A DNA stretch of 64,000 nucleotides from the NCBI GenBank assembly GCA_029319145.1, contig CP119753.1, forward strand, positions 3,162,001-3,226,000. The letters run 5' to 3'. The DNA comes from Microbacter sp. GSS18 (GTDB lineage Bacteria; Actinomycetota; Actinomycetes; Actinomycetales; Microbacteriaceae). Positions 52,146-61,077 of this stretch are shown in pieces. Position 1 is the first letter of the stretch. Each line of letters opens with the position of its first letter. The notes under the pieces were generated by a model that saw nothing but the letters and a program-made list of their open reading frames with translations, had not been told where the DNA came from and made no database searches. The translations under genes were made by a program, and so were the position numbers.

Positions 52146-52159
52146 TGAGAGCGCTCCCA
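52146..52159 (+). promoter_or_regulatory. Third CebR-type operator in the cebE leader
   Basis: TGAGAGCGCTCCCA differs from the CebR box TGGGAGCGCTCCCA at one position. It is 33 bp downstream of the second operator and 84 bp before the cebE start, inside the transcribed leader, where it could act as a roadblock or support looping. Confidence 0.8.
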
Positions 52160-52243
52160 TGGGAAGCTCCCCGCCGACACCGAGGTCGATCCGAGTCGGC
52201 CTCTGCCTGCAAGACTGACCTGAATACACACAAAGGAGTGACC

Positions 52244-53518
52244 GTGCAATCACGTGCCATCCGGCGAGGCCTCGTTGCCGCCGCCGCCTTCTCCGCCACA
52301 GCTGTCGTCCTGGCCGGCTGCTCGAGCAGCGGCTCGACCGATGGCGGCTCGACCGGCGACGAGGAGATCACCCTCACCGTCGCCACGTTCAACGACTTCG
52401 GCTACACCGACGAGCTGCTCCAGCAGTACATGGACGAGAACCCGAACATCACCGTCGTCCACAACCGCGCCGCCGAGTCCGGCGACGCGCGCGCCAACTT
52501 CTTCCAGAAGCTCGGCAAGGGCGGGCTCGCCGACGTCGAGGCCGTCGAGATCGACTGGTTCGCCGAAGCGATGCAGTACTCCGACCTGCTCGCCGAGGCG
52601 CCCGCCGACGTCAAGGGCCGCTGGCTCGACTGGAAGGAAGCCGCCGCAACCGACGGCGACGGCCGCCTGGTCGGCTTCGGAACCGACATCGGCCCGCAGG
52701 GCGTGTGCTACCGCTCCGACCTGTTCGAAGAGGCGGGGCTCGCGAGCGACCGCGAGGGCGTCGCGGCGCTGTTCGACGGCGACTGGAGCAACTTCCTCGA
52801 CGTCGCCGACCAGTACCGCGAGGCCACCGGCAAGCCGATGATCGACTCGGCCAACTCGGTCCTCCAGGGCATCGTCAACCAGATCGAGTACACCTACACC
52901 GAGCCCGACGGCACCGTCATCGCCACCACGAACCCCGAGATCGCGGACGCGTACAACCTCGTCGTCGAGCGCGCCGTGCCCAACGCCGCGTACTCGGGCC
53001 AGTGGTCGGACGACTGGTTCGCTTCGATGGCCAACGGCGAGTTCGCCGCCATGCTGTGCCCGGGCTGGATGCTCGGCGTCATCTCCGGCAGCGCGCCCGA
53101 CGTCACCGGCTGGGACATCGCGGATGTCTTCCCCAACGGCGGCGGCAACTGGGGCGGCTCGTACCTGACCGTCCCCGCCGACGGCGAGAACGTCGACGCC
53201 GCCCTCGCCCTCGCCTCGTGGCTGACCGCTCCCGAGCAGCAGATGCAGGCGTTCGCGAACGCGGGCACCTTCCCGAGCCAGCTCGAGGCGCTCGAGAGCG
53301 ACGAGCTCGCCGGCGCGACCAACGAGTACTTCAACGACGCGCCGACCGGTGAGATCCTCTCCAGCCGCGCCGCCGCCGTCACCGTCGCGCCCTACAAGGA
53401 CGCCGACTACTTCAAGTACCACGACGCGCTGCAGAACGCGGTGAACCGCGTCTTCGACGGCCTCGAGGACCAGGAGACCTCCTGGAACACGTGGGTCAAC
53501 GAGGTCCAGGCCTTCTGA
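52244..53518 (+). CDS. cebE: Cellobiose-type ABC transporter substrate-binding lipoprotein
   Basis: 424 residues from the GTG at 52244, with AAAGGAG six bases upstream (an in-frame GTG at 52238 overlaps that site). Lipobox SATAVVLAGCSSSG. The rest is a family 1 extracellular sugar-binding protein (TLTVATFNDFGYTDELL; LVGFGTDIGPQGVCYRSDLF; MANGEFAAMLCPGWML). With two permeases, a GH1 beta-glucosidase and a CebR-like regulator, cellobiose or cello-oligosaccharides are the likely ligands. The operon lacks an ATPase, so a shared MsiK-type ATPase elsewhere must serve it. Confidence 0.9.
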   Translation: MQSRAIRRGLVAAAAFSATAVVLAGCSSSGSTDGGSTGDEEITLTVATFNDFGYTDELLQQYMDENPNITVVHNRAAESGDARANFFQKLGKGGLADVEAVEIDWFAEAMQYSDLLAEAPADVKGRWLDWKEAAATDGDGRLVGFGTDIGPQGVCYRSDLFEEAGLASDREGVAALFDGDWSNFLDVADQYREATGKPMIDSANSVLQGIVNQIEYTYTEPDGTVIATTNPEIADAYNLVVERAVPNAAYSGQWSDDWFASMANGEFAAMLCPGWMLGVISGSAPDVTGWDIADVFPNGGGNWGGSYLTVPADGENVDAALALASWLTAPEQQMQAFANAGTFPSQLEALESDELAGATNEYFNDAPTGEILSSRAAAVTVAPYKDADYFKYHDALQNAVNRVFDGLEDQETSWNTWVNEVQAF

Positions 53519-53524
53519 TCCGTC

Positions 53525-53562
53525 GGGTGCGTGCGGGCCGCCCCCGCGGCCCGCACGCACCC
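53525..53562 (+). terminator. Perfect 17-bp intercistronic hairpin between cebE and cebF
   Basis: GGGTGCGTGCGGGCCGC (53525-53541) and its exact complement (53546-53562) with a CCCC loop, starting 7 bp after the cebE stop and ending 39 bp before cebF. No T-run. It probably acts as a partial terminator or an RNA-stabilising structure that makes the binding protein more abundant than the permeases. Confidence 0.82.
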
Positions 53563-53600
53563 CGGTCCCGCGCCCACCACCGATACCGACCGGAGTTCCC

Positions 53601-54620
53601 GTGACTGCGACAGAAACGCGATCGCCGGCGTCACCGAAGACGCCGCCGCCCCCCAAGGACCGCCCCGTCCGCGTCCTCTCCTTCAGCCAGCGGCTGAACA
53701 AGTGGGACCTGAAGTTCTCGCCCTACCTCTACATCTCGCCGTTCTTCATCCTGTTCGCGATCGTCGGTCTGTTCCCCATCGCGTTCACCGCCGTGATCTC
53801 GTTCCAGGACTGGGACCTGGTCCGCAACGAGGGCGAGTTCATCGGGTTCGAGCAGTACATCTGGATCCTCAACAACCCGCAGTTCTGGACCGCGCTGCGC
53901 AACACCTTCAGCATCTTCCTGCTCTCGAGCGTCCCGCAGCTGATCGCCGCGATCTTCATCGCGGCCCTGCTCGACCGCAACATCCGCGCCAAGACCTTCT
54001 GGCGCATGAGCGTGCTCATCCCGTTCGTGATGGCCCCCGTCGCCGTCGCGCTGATCTTCAGCAACATGTTCGGCGACAACCACGGACTCGTGAACAACGT
54101 CCTCGACAACTGGTTCGGCATCACCATCCCGTGGCACAAGGACCCGTTCTGGAGCCACGTCGCGATCGCGACCATGGTGAACTTCCGCTGGACCGGCTAC
54201 AACACCCTGATCCTGCTCGCCGCGATGCAGGCGATCCCCCGCGACTACTACGAGGCCGCGACCGTGGACGGCGCCGGAGCCTTCCGCCAGTTCTTCAGCA
54301 TCACGGTGCCGTCGCTGAAGGCCACGCTGATCTTCGTCATCATCACCTCGACGATCGGCGGTCTGCAGATCTTCGACGAGCCGCGCATGTACGACAACAC
54401 CGGAGCCGGCGGACCCGCTCAGCAGTGGCTCACGATCACGCTGTTCCTCTACAACATCGGCTGGCGCGAGTGGAACTTCGGCCGCGCAGCGGCGCTCGCC
54501 TGGATCCTCTTCCTCATCATCCTGGTCATCGGGCTGATCAACCTCATGGTCACGCGCACGCTCGTGCGGGACGAGGGCAGACGCAGTCCCAAGCCGCTCA
54601 AGAAGGGACGTGCGTCATGA
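53601..54620 (+). CDS. cebF: Sugar ABC transporter permease (CebF-like)
   Basis: 339 residues, GTG start. Six transmembrane helices (ISPFFILFAIVGLFPIAFTA first). The permease coupling loop is YEAATVDGAGAFRQFFSITV. It is a MalF/CebF-type CUT1 importer subunit. Its last four bases overlap the cebG start (ATGA at 54617-54620). Confidence 0.9.
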   Translation: MTATETRSPASPKTPPPPKDRPVRVLSFSQRLNKWDLKFSPYLYISPFFILFAIVGLFPIAFTAVISFQDWDLVRNEGEFIGFEQYIWILNNPQFWTALRNTFSIFLLSSVPQLIAAIFIAALLDRNIRAKTFWRMSVLIPFVMAPVAVALIFSNMFGDNHGLVNNVLDNWFGITIPWHKDPFWSHVAIATMVNFRWTGYNTLILLAAMQAIPRDYYEAATVDGAGAFRQFFSITVPSLKATLIFVIITSTIGGLQIFDEPRMYDNTGAGGPAQQWLTITLFLYNIGWREWNFGRAAALAWILFLIILVIGLINLMVTRTLVRDEGRRSPKPLKKGRAS

Positions 54621-55513
54621 CCTCCCTCGACACCACCGCCGTCGTCACCGAGAACGCCCCCCGCAAGCGCCATCGCACCATCCGGATCCGTGGCCGCCGC
54701 GCCGGCTTCTGGGTCTACGGTGCCCTCGTGGTCGTGCTCATCGGCTCGGTCTTCCCGTTCTACTGGTCGTTCCTGATCGGCTCCGGCGACGCCTCGACCA
54801 TCAACGACCCGAACATGTCGTGGTGGCCCGGCGGGAACTTCCTCGACAACGCCGCCGCCGTCGTCAGCGACCCCGCCGTGAACTTCTGGCGTGCGCTGTG
54901 GAACTCCATCTACAGCTCGGCGCTCATCGCGGCATCCGTCGTGGTCTTCTCGACGCTGGCCGGGTGGGCGTTCGCGAAGCTGAAGTTCCGCGGCTCCGGC
55001 CCGCTCCTGGTCTTCGTCGTGGCGACCATGGCGGTCCCGATGCAGCTGGGCGTCGTGCCGCTGTACATCCTGTTCGCCGACCTCGGCTGGACGGGGAGCA
55101 TCGGCGCGATCATCGTGCCGGCGCTCGTGACGGCGTTCGGCGTGTTCTGGATGACCCAGTACCTGCGTCAGTCTGTGCCCGACGAGCTCATCGAAGCGGC
55201 GCGCGTCGACGGAGCCTCGTCGTTCCGCACCTTCCTCACCGTCGGCGTGGTCGCAGCGCGGCCCGCCGCGGCGATGCTCGGCCTGTTCACGTTCGTCACG
55301 GCGTGGAACAACTTCTTCTGGCCCTTCATCGTGCTCGACCGTCAGAACCCGACTCTGCCGGTGGCGCTGTCGCTGCTGCAGTCGAACTACTTCGTCGACT
55401 ACTCGGTCGTCCTGGCCGGAGTGCTGCTGTCGACGATCCCGCTGCTCATCCTGTTCATCTTCACGGGCAAGCAGCTCGTGAGCGGAATCATGGCGGGAGC
55501 GGTCAAGGGATGA
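54617..55513 (+). CDS. cebG: Sugar ABC transporter permease (CebG-like)
   Basis: 298 residues. An Arg-rich N-terminus is followed by six transmembrane helices (VYGALVVVLIGSVFPFYWSF first). The coupling loop is IEAARVDGASSFRTFLTVGV. It pairs with the upstream permease. The stop overlaps an ATG at 55510 in the frame of the beta-glucosidase. Confidence 0.9.
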   Translation: MTSLDTTAVVTENAPRKRHRTIRIRGRRAGFWVYGALVVVLIGSVFPFYWSFLIGSGDASTINDPNMSWWPGGNFLDNAAAVVSDPAVNFWRALWNSIYSSALIAASVVVFSTLAGWAFAKLKFRGSGPLLVFVVATMAVPMQLGVVPLYILFADLGWTGSIGAIIVPALVTAFGVFWMTQYLRQSVPDELIEAARVDGASSFRTFLTVGVVAARPAAAMLGLFTFVTAWNNFFWPFIVLDRQNPTLPVALSLLQSNYFVDYSVVLAGVLLSTIPLLILFIFTGKQLVSGIMAGAVKG

Positions 55514-55569
55514 CTCAGCAGACGACACTCGGCACTTCGCACCAGCCCCTCCGAGAGGACCCCACGCCC

Positions 55570-57048
55570 ATGACCGCGTCCGACGCGCGCGCCTTCCCCA
55601 CCCGCTTCCTCTTCGGGGCAGCCACCGCCGCCTTCCAGATCGAGGGCGCCGCACACGAGGACGGCCGGACCGACTCGATCTGGGACGCCTTCTGCCGCGT
55701 GCCCGGCGCCGTCATCAACGCCGACAACGGCGATGTCGCGTGCGACCACTACCACCGCTACCGCGACGACGTGGCGCTCATGAAGGACATGGGCCTGCAG
55801 ACCTATCGGTTCTCGACCTCGTGGTCGCGCGTGCGGCCCGACGGCGGAGCGCTCAACCCCGCAGGCGTCGACTTCTACAAGCGACTCGTCGACGAGCTCC
55901 TCGATGCGGACATCCTCCCGTGGCTGACGCTGTACCACTGGGACCTGCCGCAGGCGCTGCAGGAGAAGGGCGGTTGGACGGTCCGCGAGACCGCCGAGAA
56001 GTTCACCGAATACGCGCTCGACATGCACGATGCGCTCGGCGACCGCGTCAACGTGTGGACGACCCTCAACGAGCCGTGGTGCTCGTCCTTCCTCAGCCAC
56101 ACCGCGGGCGTCCACGCCCCCGGCCACTTCAGCGTGACCGAGGGCGTGCTCGCCGCGCACCACCTCATGCTCGGCCACGGGCAGACGGTGCGCGAGCTGC
56201 GCGCGCGCGACGAGTCGCTGAACCTGGGCATCACCCTGAACCTCACCGTCGCCGACCCCGTCGACCCGGCCGACGCCGCCGACGCCGACGCGGCCCGCCG
56301 CATCGACGGCCAGTTCAACCGGTGGTTCCTCGACCCCATCTTCCGCGGGGAGTACCCCGCGGACGTCGTCGAGGACATCCGCGCGACCGGCGCTTCGGGC
56401 GCCGCGGCGATCGACGCGCTCGCGGAGGCCAACCGGCCGGGCGACCTCGAGGCCATCTCGACCCCCTTCGATTCCCTCGGCGTGAACTACTACCACGGCG
56501 AGCTCGTCGGGGGCGCGGCCCCCGTGGCGGCGCCGGACGCGGGCCAGGCGCCGACCGACCGGGCCACCGGGTCGCCGTTCCCGTCGTTCGAGCGCATCCA
56601 CTGGCACGACCGCGGTCTGCCGCGCACCAGCATGCACTGGGAGGTGCAGCCCGAGGGGCTCACCCGCCTGCTCGAGCGTGTGTCGGCCGAATACGCCGTT
56701 CCCGCCGACGTGGCCCTCTACGTCACCGAGAACGGCGCCGCGTACGACGACGACGTCGTCGTCGAGGGCGGCGAGATGCGCGTCCACGACGACGAGCGCC
56801 GCGCGTTCCTGCGCGCGCACCTGGGTGCCGTGCTCGACGCGATCGAGGCCGGTGTCGACGTGCGCGGATACTTCTACTGGTCGCTGCTCGACAACTTCGA
56901 GTGGGCGTGGGGCTACGAGAAGCGATTCGGCATCGTCCGGGTCGACTACGACACGCAGGAGCGCACGGTCAAGGACTCCGGACTCGAGTACCGTCGCGTC
57001 ATCGCGGCGCGCTCCCTCGACGCCGTCGCCGACGCACCCGTACGGTAG
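55570..57048 (+). CDS. bglC: GH1 beta-glucosidase
   Basis: 492 residues from the ATG at 55570, which has AGAGGA nine bases upstream and starts just before the GH1 domain (FPTRFLFGAATAAFQIEG). An ATG at 55510 that overlaps the cebG stop would add 20 residues and is a real alternative. Catalytic residues: acid/base Glu in TTLNEPW and nucleophile Glu in YVTENGAAY; WSLLDNFEWAWGY near the end is the sugar-binding signature. Intracellular (no signal), it hydrolyses imported cellobiose to glucose. Under CebR control as part of the operon. Confidence 0.92.
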   Translation: MTASDARAFPTRFLFGAATAAFQIEGAAHEDGRTDSIWDAFCRVPGAVINADNGDVACDHYHRYRDDVALMKDMGLQTYRFSTSWSRVRPDGGALNPAGVDFYKRLVDELLDADILPWLTLYHWDLPQALQEKGGWTVRETAEKFTEYALDMHDALGDRVNVWTTLNEPWCSSFLSHTAGVHAPGHFSVTEGVLAAHHLMLGHGQTVRELRARDESLNLGITLNLTVADPVDPADAADADAARRIDGQFNRWFLDPIFRGEYPADVVEDIRATGASGAAAIDALAEANRPGDLEAISTPFDSLGVNYYHGELVGGAAPVAAPDAGQAPTDRATGSPFPSFERIHWHDRGLPRTSMHWEVQPEGLTRLLERVSAEYAVPADVALYVTENGAAYDDDVVVEGGEMRVHDDERRAFLRAHLGAVLDAIEAGVDVRGYFYWSLLDNFEWAWGYEKRFGIVRVDYDTQERTVKDSGLEYRRVIAARSLDAVADAPVR

Positions 57049-57068
57049 GCACAGAAAGGCAGGTCGCC

Positions 57069-58082
57069 ATGAGCACGCAGGCGCTGCGCGGGTCGGTCAC
57101 GATCGAAGAGGTCGCCGCTGCGGCGGGGGTGTCCCGCTCGACGGTCTCCCGCGTCGTCAACGGTTCGACGGCTGTCAGCCCCGAGGCGCTCGAGGCCGTC
57201 AAGCGCGCGATCGCCGAGCTGAACTACGTCCCCAACCGCGCCGCGCGGTCGCTGGCGAGCAGGCAGACGCACGCCATCGCCCTGGTCGTCCCCGAGGACA
57301 CCACGCGGTTCTTCGGCGACCCGTTCTTCGCCGCGATCGTGTCGGGCATCAACTCCCGAATCAGCCGGTCGGACTTCGTGCTGAACCTGTTCATCGCCAG
57401 CGACGATCCCGGCGACAAGACGACCAGCTACCTGCGCAGCGGCGCCGTCGACGGCGCGATCGTCGTGTCGCACCACACCAGCGACACCTTCATCGACCGG
57501 ATCGCCGCCGTCGTGCCGGTCGTCTACGGTGGGCGCCCCGTGCGCGAGCGCGAGCGCGACTACTACGTCGACGTCGACAACACCCGCGGCGCGCTCATGG
57601 CGACCGAGTTCCTCATGGATCGCGGTCACACCCGCATCGGCACCATCACAGGCCCGCTCGACATGCCCGCCGGCGTCGACCGCCTCGTGGGGTTCCGCGA
57701 GGCGCTCGCGGCACGAGGCCTCGAGCCGGTCGCCGTCGAGGACGGCAACTTCACCGCCGCCGGCGGTGCCGACGCGATGCGCCGCATCCTCGAGAGCGGA
57801 GACGTGCCCGACGCGCTCTTCATCGCCAGCGACCTGATGGCCCGCGGCGCCATGAACGTGCTCGCCGGCGCGGGTCTGCGGGTGCCTGGCGACATCGCGA
57901 TCATCGGATTCGACGATTCGCCGGTCGCCACCTCGGTCACGCCGCCGCTGACGACGATGCGCCAGCCCTCGTTCCAGCAGGGCGAGCAGATGGCCGGCAT
58001 CCTGCTCGACATCCTCGCCGACCGCGACCCCCGACACGTCACGGTGCTCGACACCGAGCTGATCGTCCGCGAGTCGGTCTAG
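57069..58082 (+). CDS. cebR: LacI family regulator, CebR-like
   Basis: 337 residues. Helix-turn-helix VTIEEVAAAAGVSRSTVSRV (residues 10-29), then RAARSLASRQT hinge and a sugar-binding core (IALVVPEDTTRFFGDPFF; ALFIASDLMARGAMNVL; IAIIGFDDSPVATSVTPPLT). Last gene of the operon, 20 bp after bglC. Its position, its family and the three TGGGAGCGCTCCCA-type boxes upstream of cebE identify it as the CebR equivalent, which releases DNA when cellobiose binds. Confidence 0.9.
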   Translation: MSTQALRGSVTIEEVAAAAGVSRSTVSRVVNGSTAVSPEALEAVKRAIAELNYVPNRAARSLASRQTHAIALVVPEDTTRFFGDPFFAAIVSGINSRISRSDFVLNLFIASDDPGDKTTSYLRSGAVDGAIVVSHHTSDTFIDRIAAVVPVVYGGRPVRERERDYYVDVDNTRGALMATEFLMDRGHTRIGTITGPLDMPAGVDRLVGFREALAARGLEPVAVEDGNFTAAGGADAMRRILESGDVPDALFIASDLMARGAMNVLAGAGLRVPGDIAIIGFDDSPVATSVTPPLTTMRQPSFQQGEQMAGILLDILADRDPRHVTVLDTELIVRESV

Positions 58083-58095
58083 CCCGCGCGTCGCG

Positions 58096-58136
58096 CGACG
58101 AGCGCACATGCAGTCGTCGAGACCATAGGTCTTGTG
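58096..58136. repeat. Inverted repeat in the cebR-uraA intergenic region
   Basis: AGACC-ATA-GGTCT forms a perfect short palindrome near 58118-58130, flanked further out by GCGCAC on the left and GTGCG on the right. ACATGCA and GCATGTGCA occur on either side of it. This may be an RNA structure or a protein site; nothing more can be said. Confidence 0.35.
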
Positions 58137-58181
58137 CGTCGATGACGTACGCCGTCGGCCAGAGCATGTGCACTCGGTGAA

Positions 58182-58209
58182 GCGGATGCCGCGCGGCCGC
58201 GGCATCCGC
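58182..58209. terminator. Perfect 12-bp hairpin, bidirectional terminator
   Basis: GCGGATGCCGCG (58182-58193) pairs exactly with CGCGGCATCCGC (58198-58209), loop CGGC. It lies 2 bp from the stop of the uracil permease (minus strand) and 100 bp after cebR, so it can end both convergent transcripts. Confidence 0.8.
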
Positions 58210-58211
58210 GG

Positions 58212-59531
58212 CTACTGCGGGTCGCCGCCCATCGCGCCCACCGCGGGGATCGGGCCGCCGTCGTCGGCGCCGGTCTTCCGCCAGCGGGCGATGGCGTTGC
58301 CGAGGTGGTAGATCAGGAGCGCGGCCGCCGCGCCGAGCACGATCGCGCCCAGCTGGAAGTCGCCCCACTGCATCGTGAACCCGGCGATGGCGATCACGAG
58401 CGCGACCGCTCCGGTGTACTGGTTGACGGGGCGCGAGAAGTCGACGCGGTTGTCGACCCAGATCTTGATGCCGATGATGCCGATGAGCCCGTACAGGGCC
58501 GTCGTCACGCCGCCGAGGACGCCGGCGGGGATCGAGTTGAACACCGCCCCGATCTTCGGCGACAGGCTCAGCAGGATCGCGGTCGCCCCGGCGACCCAGT
58601 ATGCCGCCGTCGAGTACACGCGGGTCGCCGCCATCACGCCGATGTTCTCGCCGTAGGTCGTCGTGCCCGATCCGCCGAACGCGCCCGCGAGGGTGGTGGC
58701 GGCACCGTCGGCGATGAGGGCGCGGCCGGTCTGCCGGTTCACCGAGCGCGTGGTCATGGCCGCGACGCCGCGCACGTGACCGACGTTCTCGGCCACGAGC
58801 ACCAGCACGACGGGCAGGAACATCGCGATCACCGACCATGTGCCGGGCGAGGCGAAGTCGGCGATGCGGAACTCGGGCAGGCCGATCCACGCGGCCTCGG
58901 CCACCGCGGTGTAGTCGAGCTCGCCGGCGATCGCCGCCGCCGCGTAGCCGACGGCGACCCCGAGGAAGATCGAGATGCGGCCGAGGAAGCCGCGGAACAG
59001 CACGCTGAACAGCACCACCGCGACCAGCGTGATGGTCGCGGTCACCGGCTGCTGCTCGAAGTTGGTCCATGCCACCGGCGCCAGGTTGAAACCGATCAGC
59101 GCGACGATGGCGCCCGCGACCACCGGTGGCATGAGCCTGTCGATCCAGCCCATTCCGACGAACTGCACGACGAACCCGACGGCGGCGAGCAGGATGCCGA
59201 CGGCGGCGATGCCGGCGAGGGCCGAGCCCATGCCCTGGGAGGCCGTCGCCGCCGTCACCGGCGCGATGAAGGCGAAGGACGAGCCGAGGTAGCTGGGCAG
59301 CTTGTTGCGCGTGATGACGAGGAAGAGCAGCGTGCCCACGCCCGAGAACAGCAGCGTCGTCGACACCGGGAAGCCGGTGAGCACCGGCACGAGGAACGTC
59401 GCGCCGAACATCGCGATGACGTGCTGCACGCCGACGGCGACCGTGGCGCCCCAGTTCAGTCGTTCGTCGGGGGCGACGACCCGGCCCGGTTCGACGGTGC
59501 GGCCGTTGCCGTGAAGGTTCCAGATGGGCAT
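58212..59531 (-). CDS. uraA: NCS2 family uracil permease
   Basis: 439 residues from the ATG at 59531, which has GAGGAG upstream; a longer frame to 59564 has no ribosome site. About 14 hydrophobic segments. The signature GSGTTTYGENIGVMAATRVY is that of the UraA/PyrP uracil transporters and contrasts with the xanthine/urate type at 6.8-8.3 kb. LNWGATVAVGVQHVIAMFGA near the N-terminus is also typical. It stands alone between convergent cebR and the divergent thioredoxin-like gene. Confidence 0.9.
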   Translation of the reverse strand: MPIWNLHGNGRTVEPGRVVAPDERLNWGATVAVGVQHVIAMFGATFLVPVLTGFPVSTTLLFSGVGTLLFLVITRNKLPSYLGSSFAFIAPVTAATASQGMGSALAGIAAVGILLAAVGFVVQFVGMGWIDRLMPPVVAGAIVALIGFNLAPVAWTNFEQQPVTATITLVAVVLFSVLFRGFLGRISIFLGVAVGYAAAAIAGELDYTAVAEAAWIGLPEFRIADFASPGTWSVIAMFLPVVLVLVAENVGHVRGVAAMTTRSVNRQTGRALIADGAATTLAGAFGGSGTTTYGENIGVMAATRVYSTAAYWVAGATAILLSLSPKIGAVFNSIPAGVLGGVTTALYGLIGIIGIKIWVDNRVDFSRPVNQYTGAVALVIAIAGFTMQWGDFQLGAIVLGAAAALLIYHLGNAIARWRKTGADDGGPIPAVGAMGGDPQ

Positions 59532-59653
59532 GGCGACTCCTCGCTGCGGTGGGACGCTGGCCACCCTAGCGCCGGGGGCGCCCGCGCCCGTCGCGACGAG
59601 GCCGTCACCGGATCGTCACCGTTCGCCCTGCTTCGGCGGGCGAGGATGGACTC

Positions 59654-60199
59654 ATGAAGCGCGGAACGGTCGTGGGACTGGTGGTGGCGGGCGTCGTCGT
59701 CCTGGGTGTCGGGGCGGGGGCCGTCGCGGCGCTCGCGGGGGGCGGCGCCGGCGACACGGCCGCACCCGAGACGGCGGCGACCGCGACCGCCGGTCCCGCG
59801 ACCGCCGCCGAGCCCGAGCCCGAGCCGGAGCCGGAGCCGGAGCCGACGGCCTCGGACACCGTCGCGGAGGAGGGTGCCGTCACCCCCGGCGCCTACGTCG
59901 ACTACAGCGAGTCGGCGCTGGCGTCGGCAGAGGGCACGCGCGTGCTGTTCTTCCACGCCACATGGTGCCCGCAGTGCCGGGCGCTCGAGGCGAGCATCCA
60001 GGACGAGGGCGTGCCCGACGGCGTCACGATCCTGAAAGTCGACTACGACACCAGCACCGACCTCCGCCAGCGCTACGACGTCCGGCAGCAGACCACGGTG
60101 GTCGCTCTCGACGGCGACGGCGACGCAACCGCGAGCTTCGTCGCCTACGACGACCCGACCGTGGGCGCGGCGCTGGCCGGCGTCGGACTCGCGGGCTGA
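59654..60199 (+). CDS. Membrane-anchored thioredoxin-like protein
   Basis: 181 residues. One N-terminal membrane segment (VVGLVVAGVVVLGVGAGAVA) anchors it facing outward; then a low-complexity linker with a Glu-Pro repeat (AEPEPEPEPEPEPTAS); then a thioredoxin fold with the active site FHATWCPQCRALEAS and VDYDTSTDLRQRYDV. The cis-Pro is probably replaced, since the usual VPT reads QQTTVVAL. The stop overlaps the ccdA start by one base (TGATG), so the two work together in extracytoplasmic thiol-disulfide exchange. Confidence 0.87.
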   Translation: MKRGTVVGLVVAGVVVLGVGAGAVAALAGGGAGDTAAPETAATATAGPATAAEPEPEPEPEPEPTASDTVAEEGAVTPGAYVDYSESALASAEGTRVLFFHATWCPQCRALEASIQDEGVPDGVTILKVDYDTSTDLRQRYDVRQQTTVVALDGDGDATASFVAYDDPTVGAALAGVGLAG

Positions 60200-60948
60200 T
60201 GCTCGCCCTCACCCTCGTCTCGTTCGCCGCCGGAGTCCTCACCGTCCTCGCGCCGTGCGTGCTGCCGCTGCTGCCGGTGATCGTGGGGGGAACGGCGGCG
60301 CGCGCGGATGCCGATACCGCGGTCGCTGAGAGGCGCTGGTTCCGCCCGCTCGTGATCGCCGCCGCCCTTGCGGCATCCGTCGTGGCGTTCACGCTGCTGC
60401 TGAAGGCGACCAGCGCGCTGCTGGGCGTGCCGGTCTGGGTGTGGCAGACGGCATCGGGCGTCATCGTGGGGGTGCTGGGGCTCACGATGCTCTTCCCCGC
60501 GGTGTGGGAGCGCGTCACGGTCGCCGCCGGATGGCAGGCCGGCGGCGGGCGACTGCTCGACCGCGGCTACCGCCGAGGCGGGCTCACGGGCGACATCGCG
60601 CTGGGGGCGGCGCTGGGACCGGCGTTCAGCAGCTGCTCGCCGACGTATGCGCTCATCGTCGCCACGGTGCTGCCCGCGACCTTCGCCGCGGGGGTCGTCT
60701 ATGTCTCGGCCTATGCGATCGGACTCGCGCTCGCCCTGCTCGGCATCGCCCTGGCCGGAACGGCGCTCGTCCGCCGGCTCGGGTGGCTCGCCGACCCGCA
60801 CGGCGTCTTCCGCCGCGTCATGGGCGGTCTGCTCGTCGTCGTGGGGCTCGGGATCGCGCTCGGCTGGGACCGGGCGCTCCAGACGTGGATCCTCGACCAG
60901 GGCTGGTACGAGCCGATCGCGAACCTCGAGCGGATGCTGCTGGGCTGA
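60199..60948 (+). CDS. ccdA: CcdA/DsbD-type transmembrane thiol reductase
   Basis: 249 residues, about six transmembrane helices. The redox cysteines are in LTVLAPCVLPLLPVIVGG and ALGPAFSSCSPTYALI, the two CcdA half-repeats. The protein passes electrons from cytoplasmic thioredoxin to outward-facing thioredoxin-like proteins. Its partner is the gene just upstream. No cytochrome c biogenesis genes (resB, resC) are seen nearby, so the use may be oxidative-damage repair or general thiol reduction. Confidence 0.9.
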   Translation: MLALTLVSFAAGVLTVLAPCVLPLLPVIVGGTAARADADTAVAERRWFRPLVIAAALAASVVAFTLLLKATSALLGVPVWVWQTASGVIVGVLGLTMLFPAVWERVTVAAGWQAGGGRLLDRGYRRGGLTGDIALGAALGPAFSSCSPTYALIVATVLPATFAAGVVYVSAYAIGLALALLGIALAGTALVRRLGWLADPHGVFRRVMGGLLVVVGLGIALGWDRALQTWILDQGWYEPIANLERMLLG

Positions 60949-60977
60949 CGTGCAGCGGCCGTCAGAGCAGCCGGCCG

Positions 60978-61067
60978 AGGGCGGTCATCGTCGCCGTAGA
61001 CGTCGAAGGCGATGCGGTGGCCGCCGCGCAGGGCGTACCCGGATTCGCGGGGCTGGACGGGACGCAT
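60978..61067 (-). pseudogene. N-terminal stub of an alpha/beta hydrolase
   Basis: An ATG at 61067 preceded by TAGGAGG (an almost perfect ribosome site overlapping the tetR stop) opens a frame reading GGHRIAFDVYGDDDRP, the usual first strands of alpha/beta hydrolases that follow tetR genes. After about 30 codons the similarity ends, and the frame runs into the antisense of ccdA. The rest of the hydrolase, including its catalytic triad, is gone. Confidence 0.65.
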
Positions 61068-61077
61068 GATGGACCTC

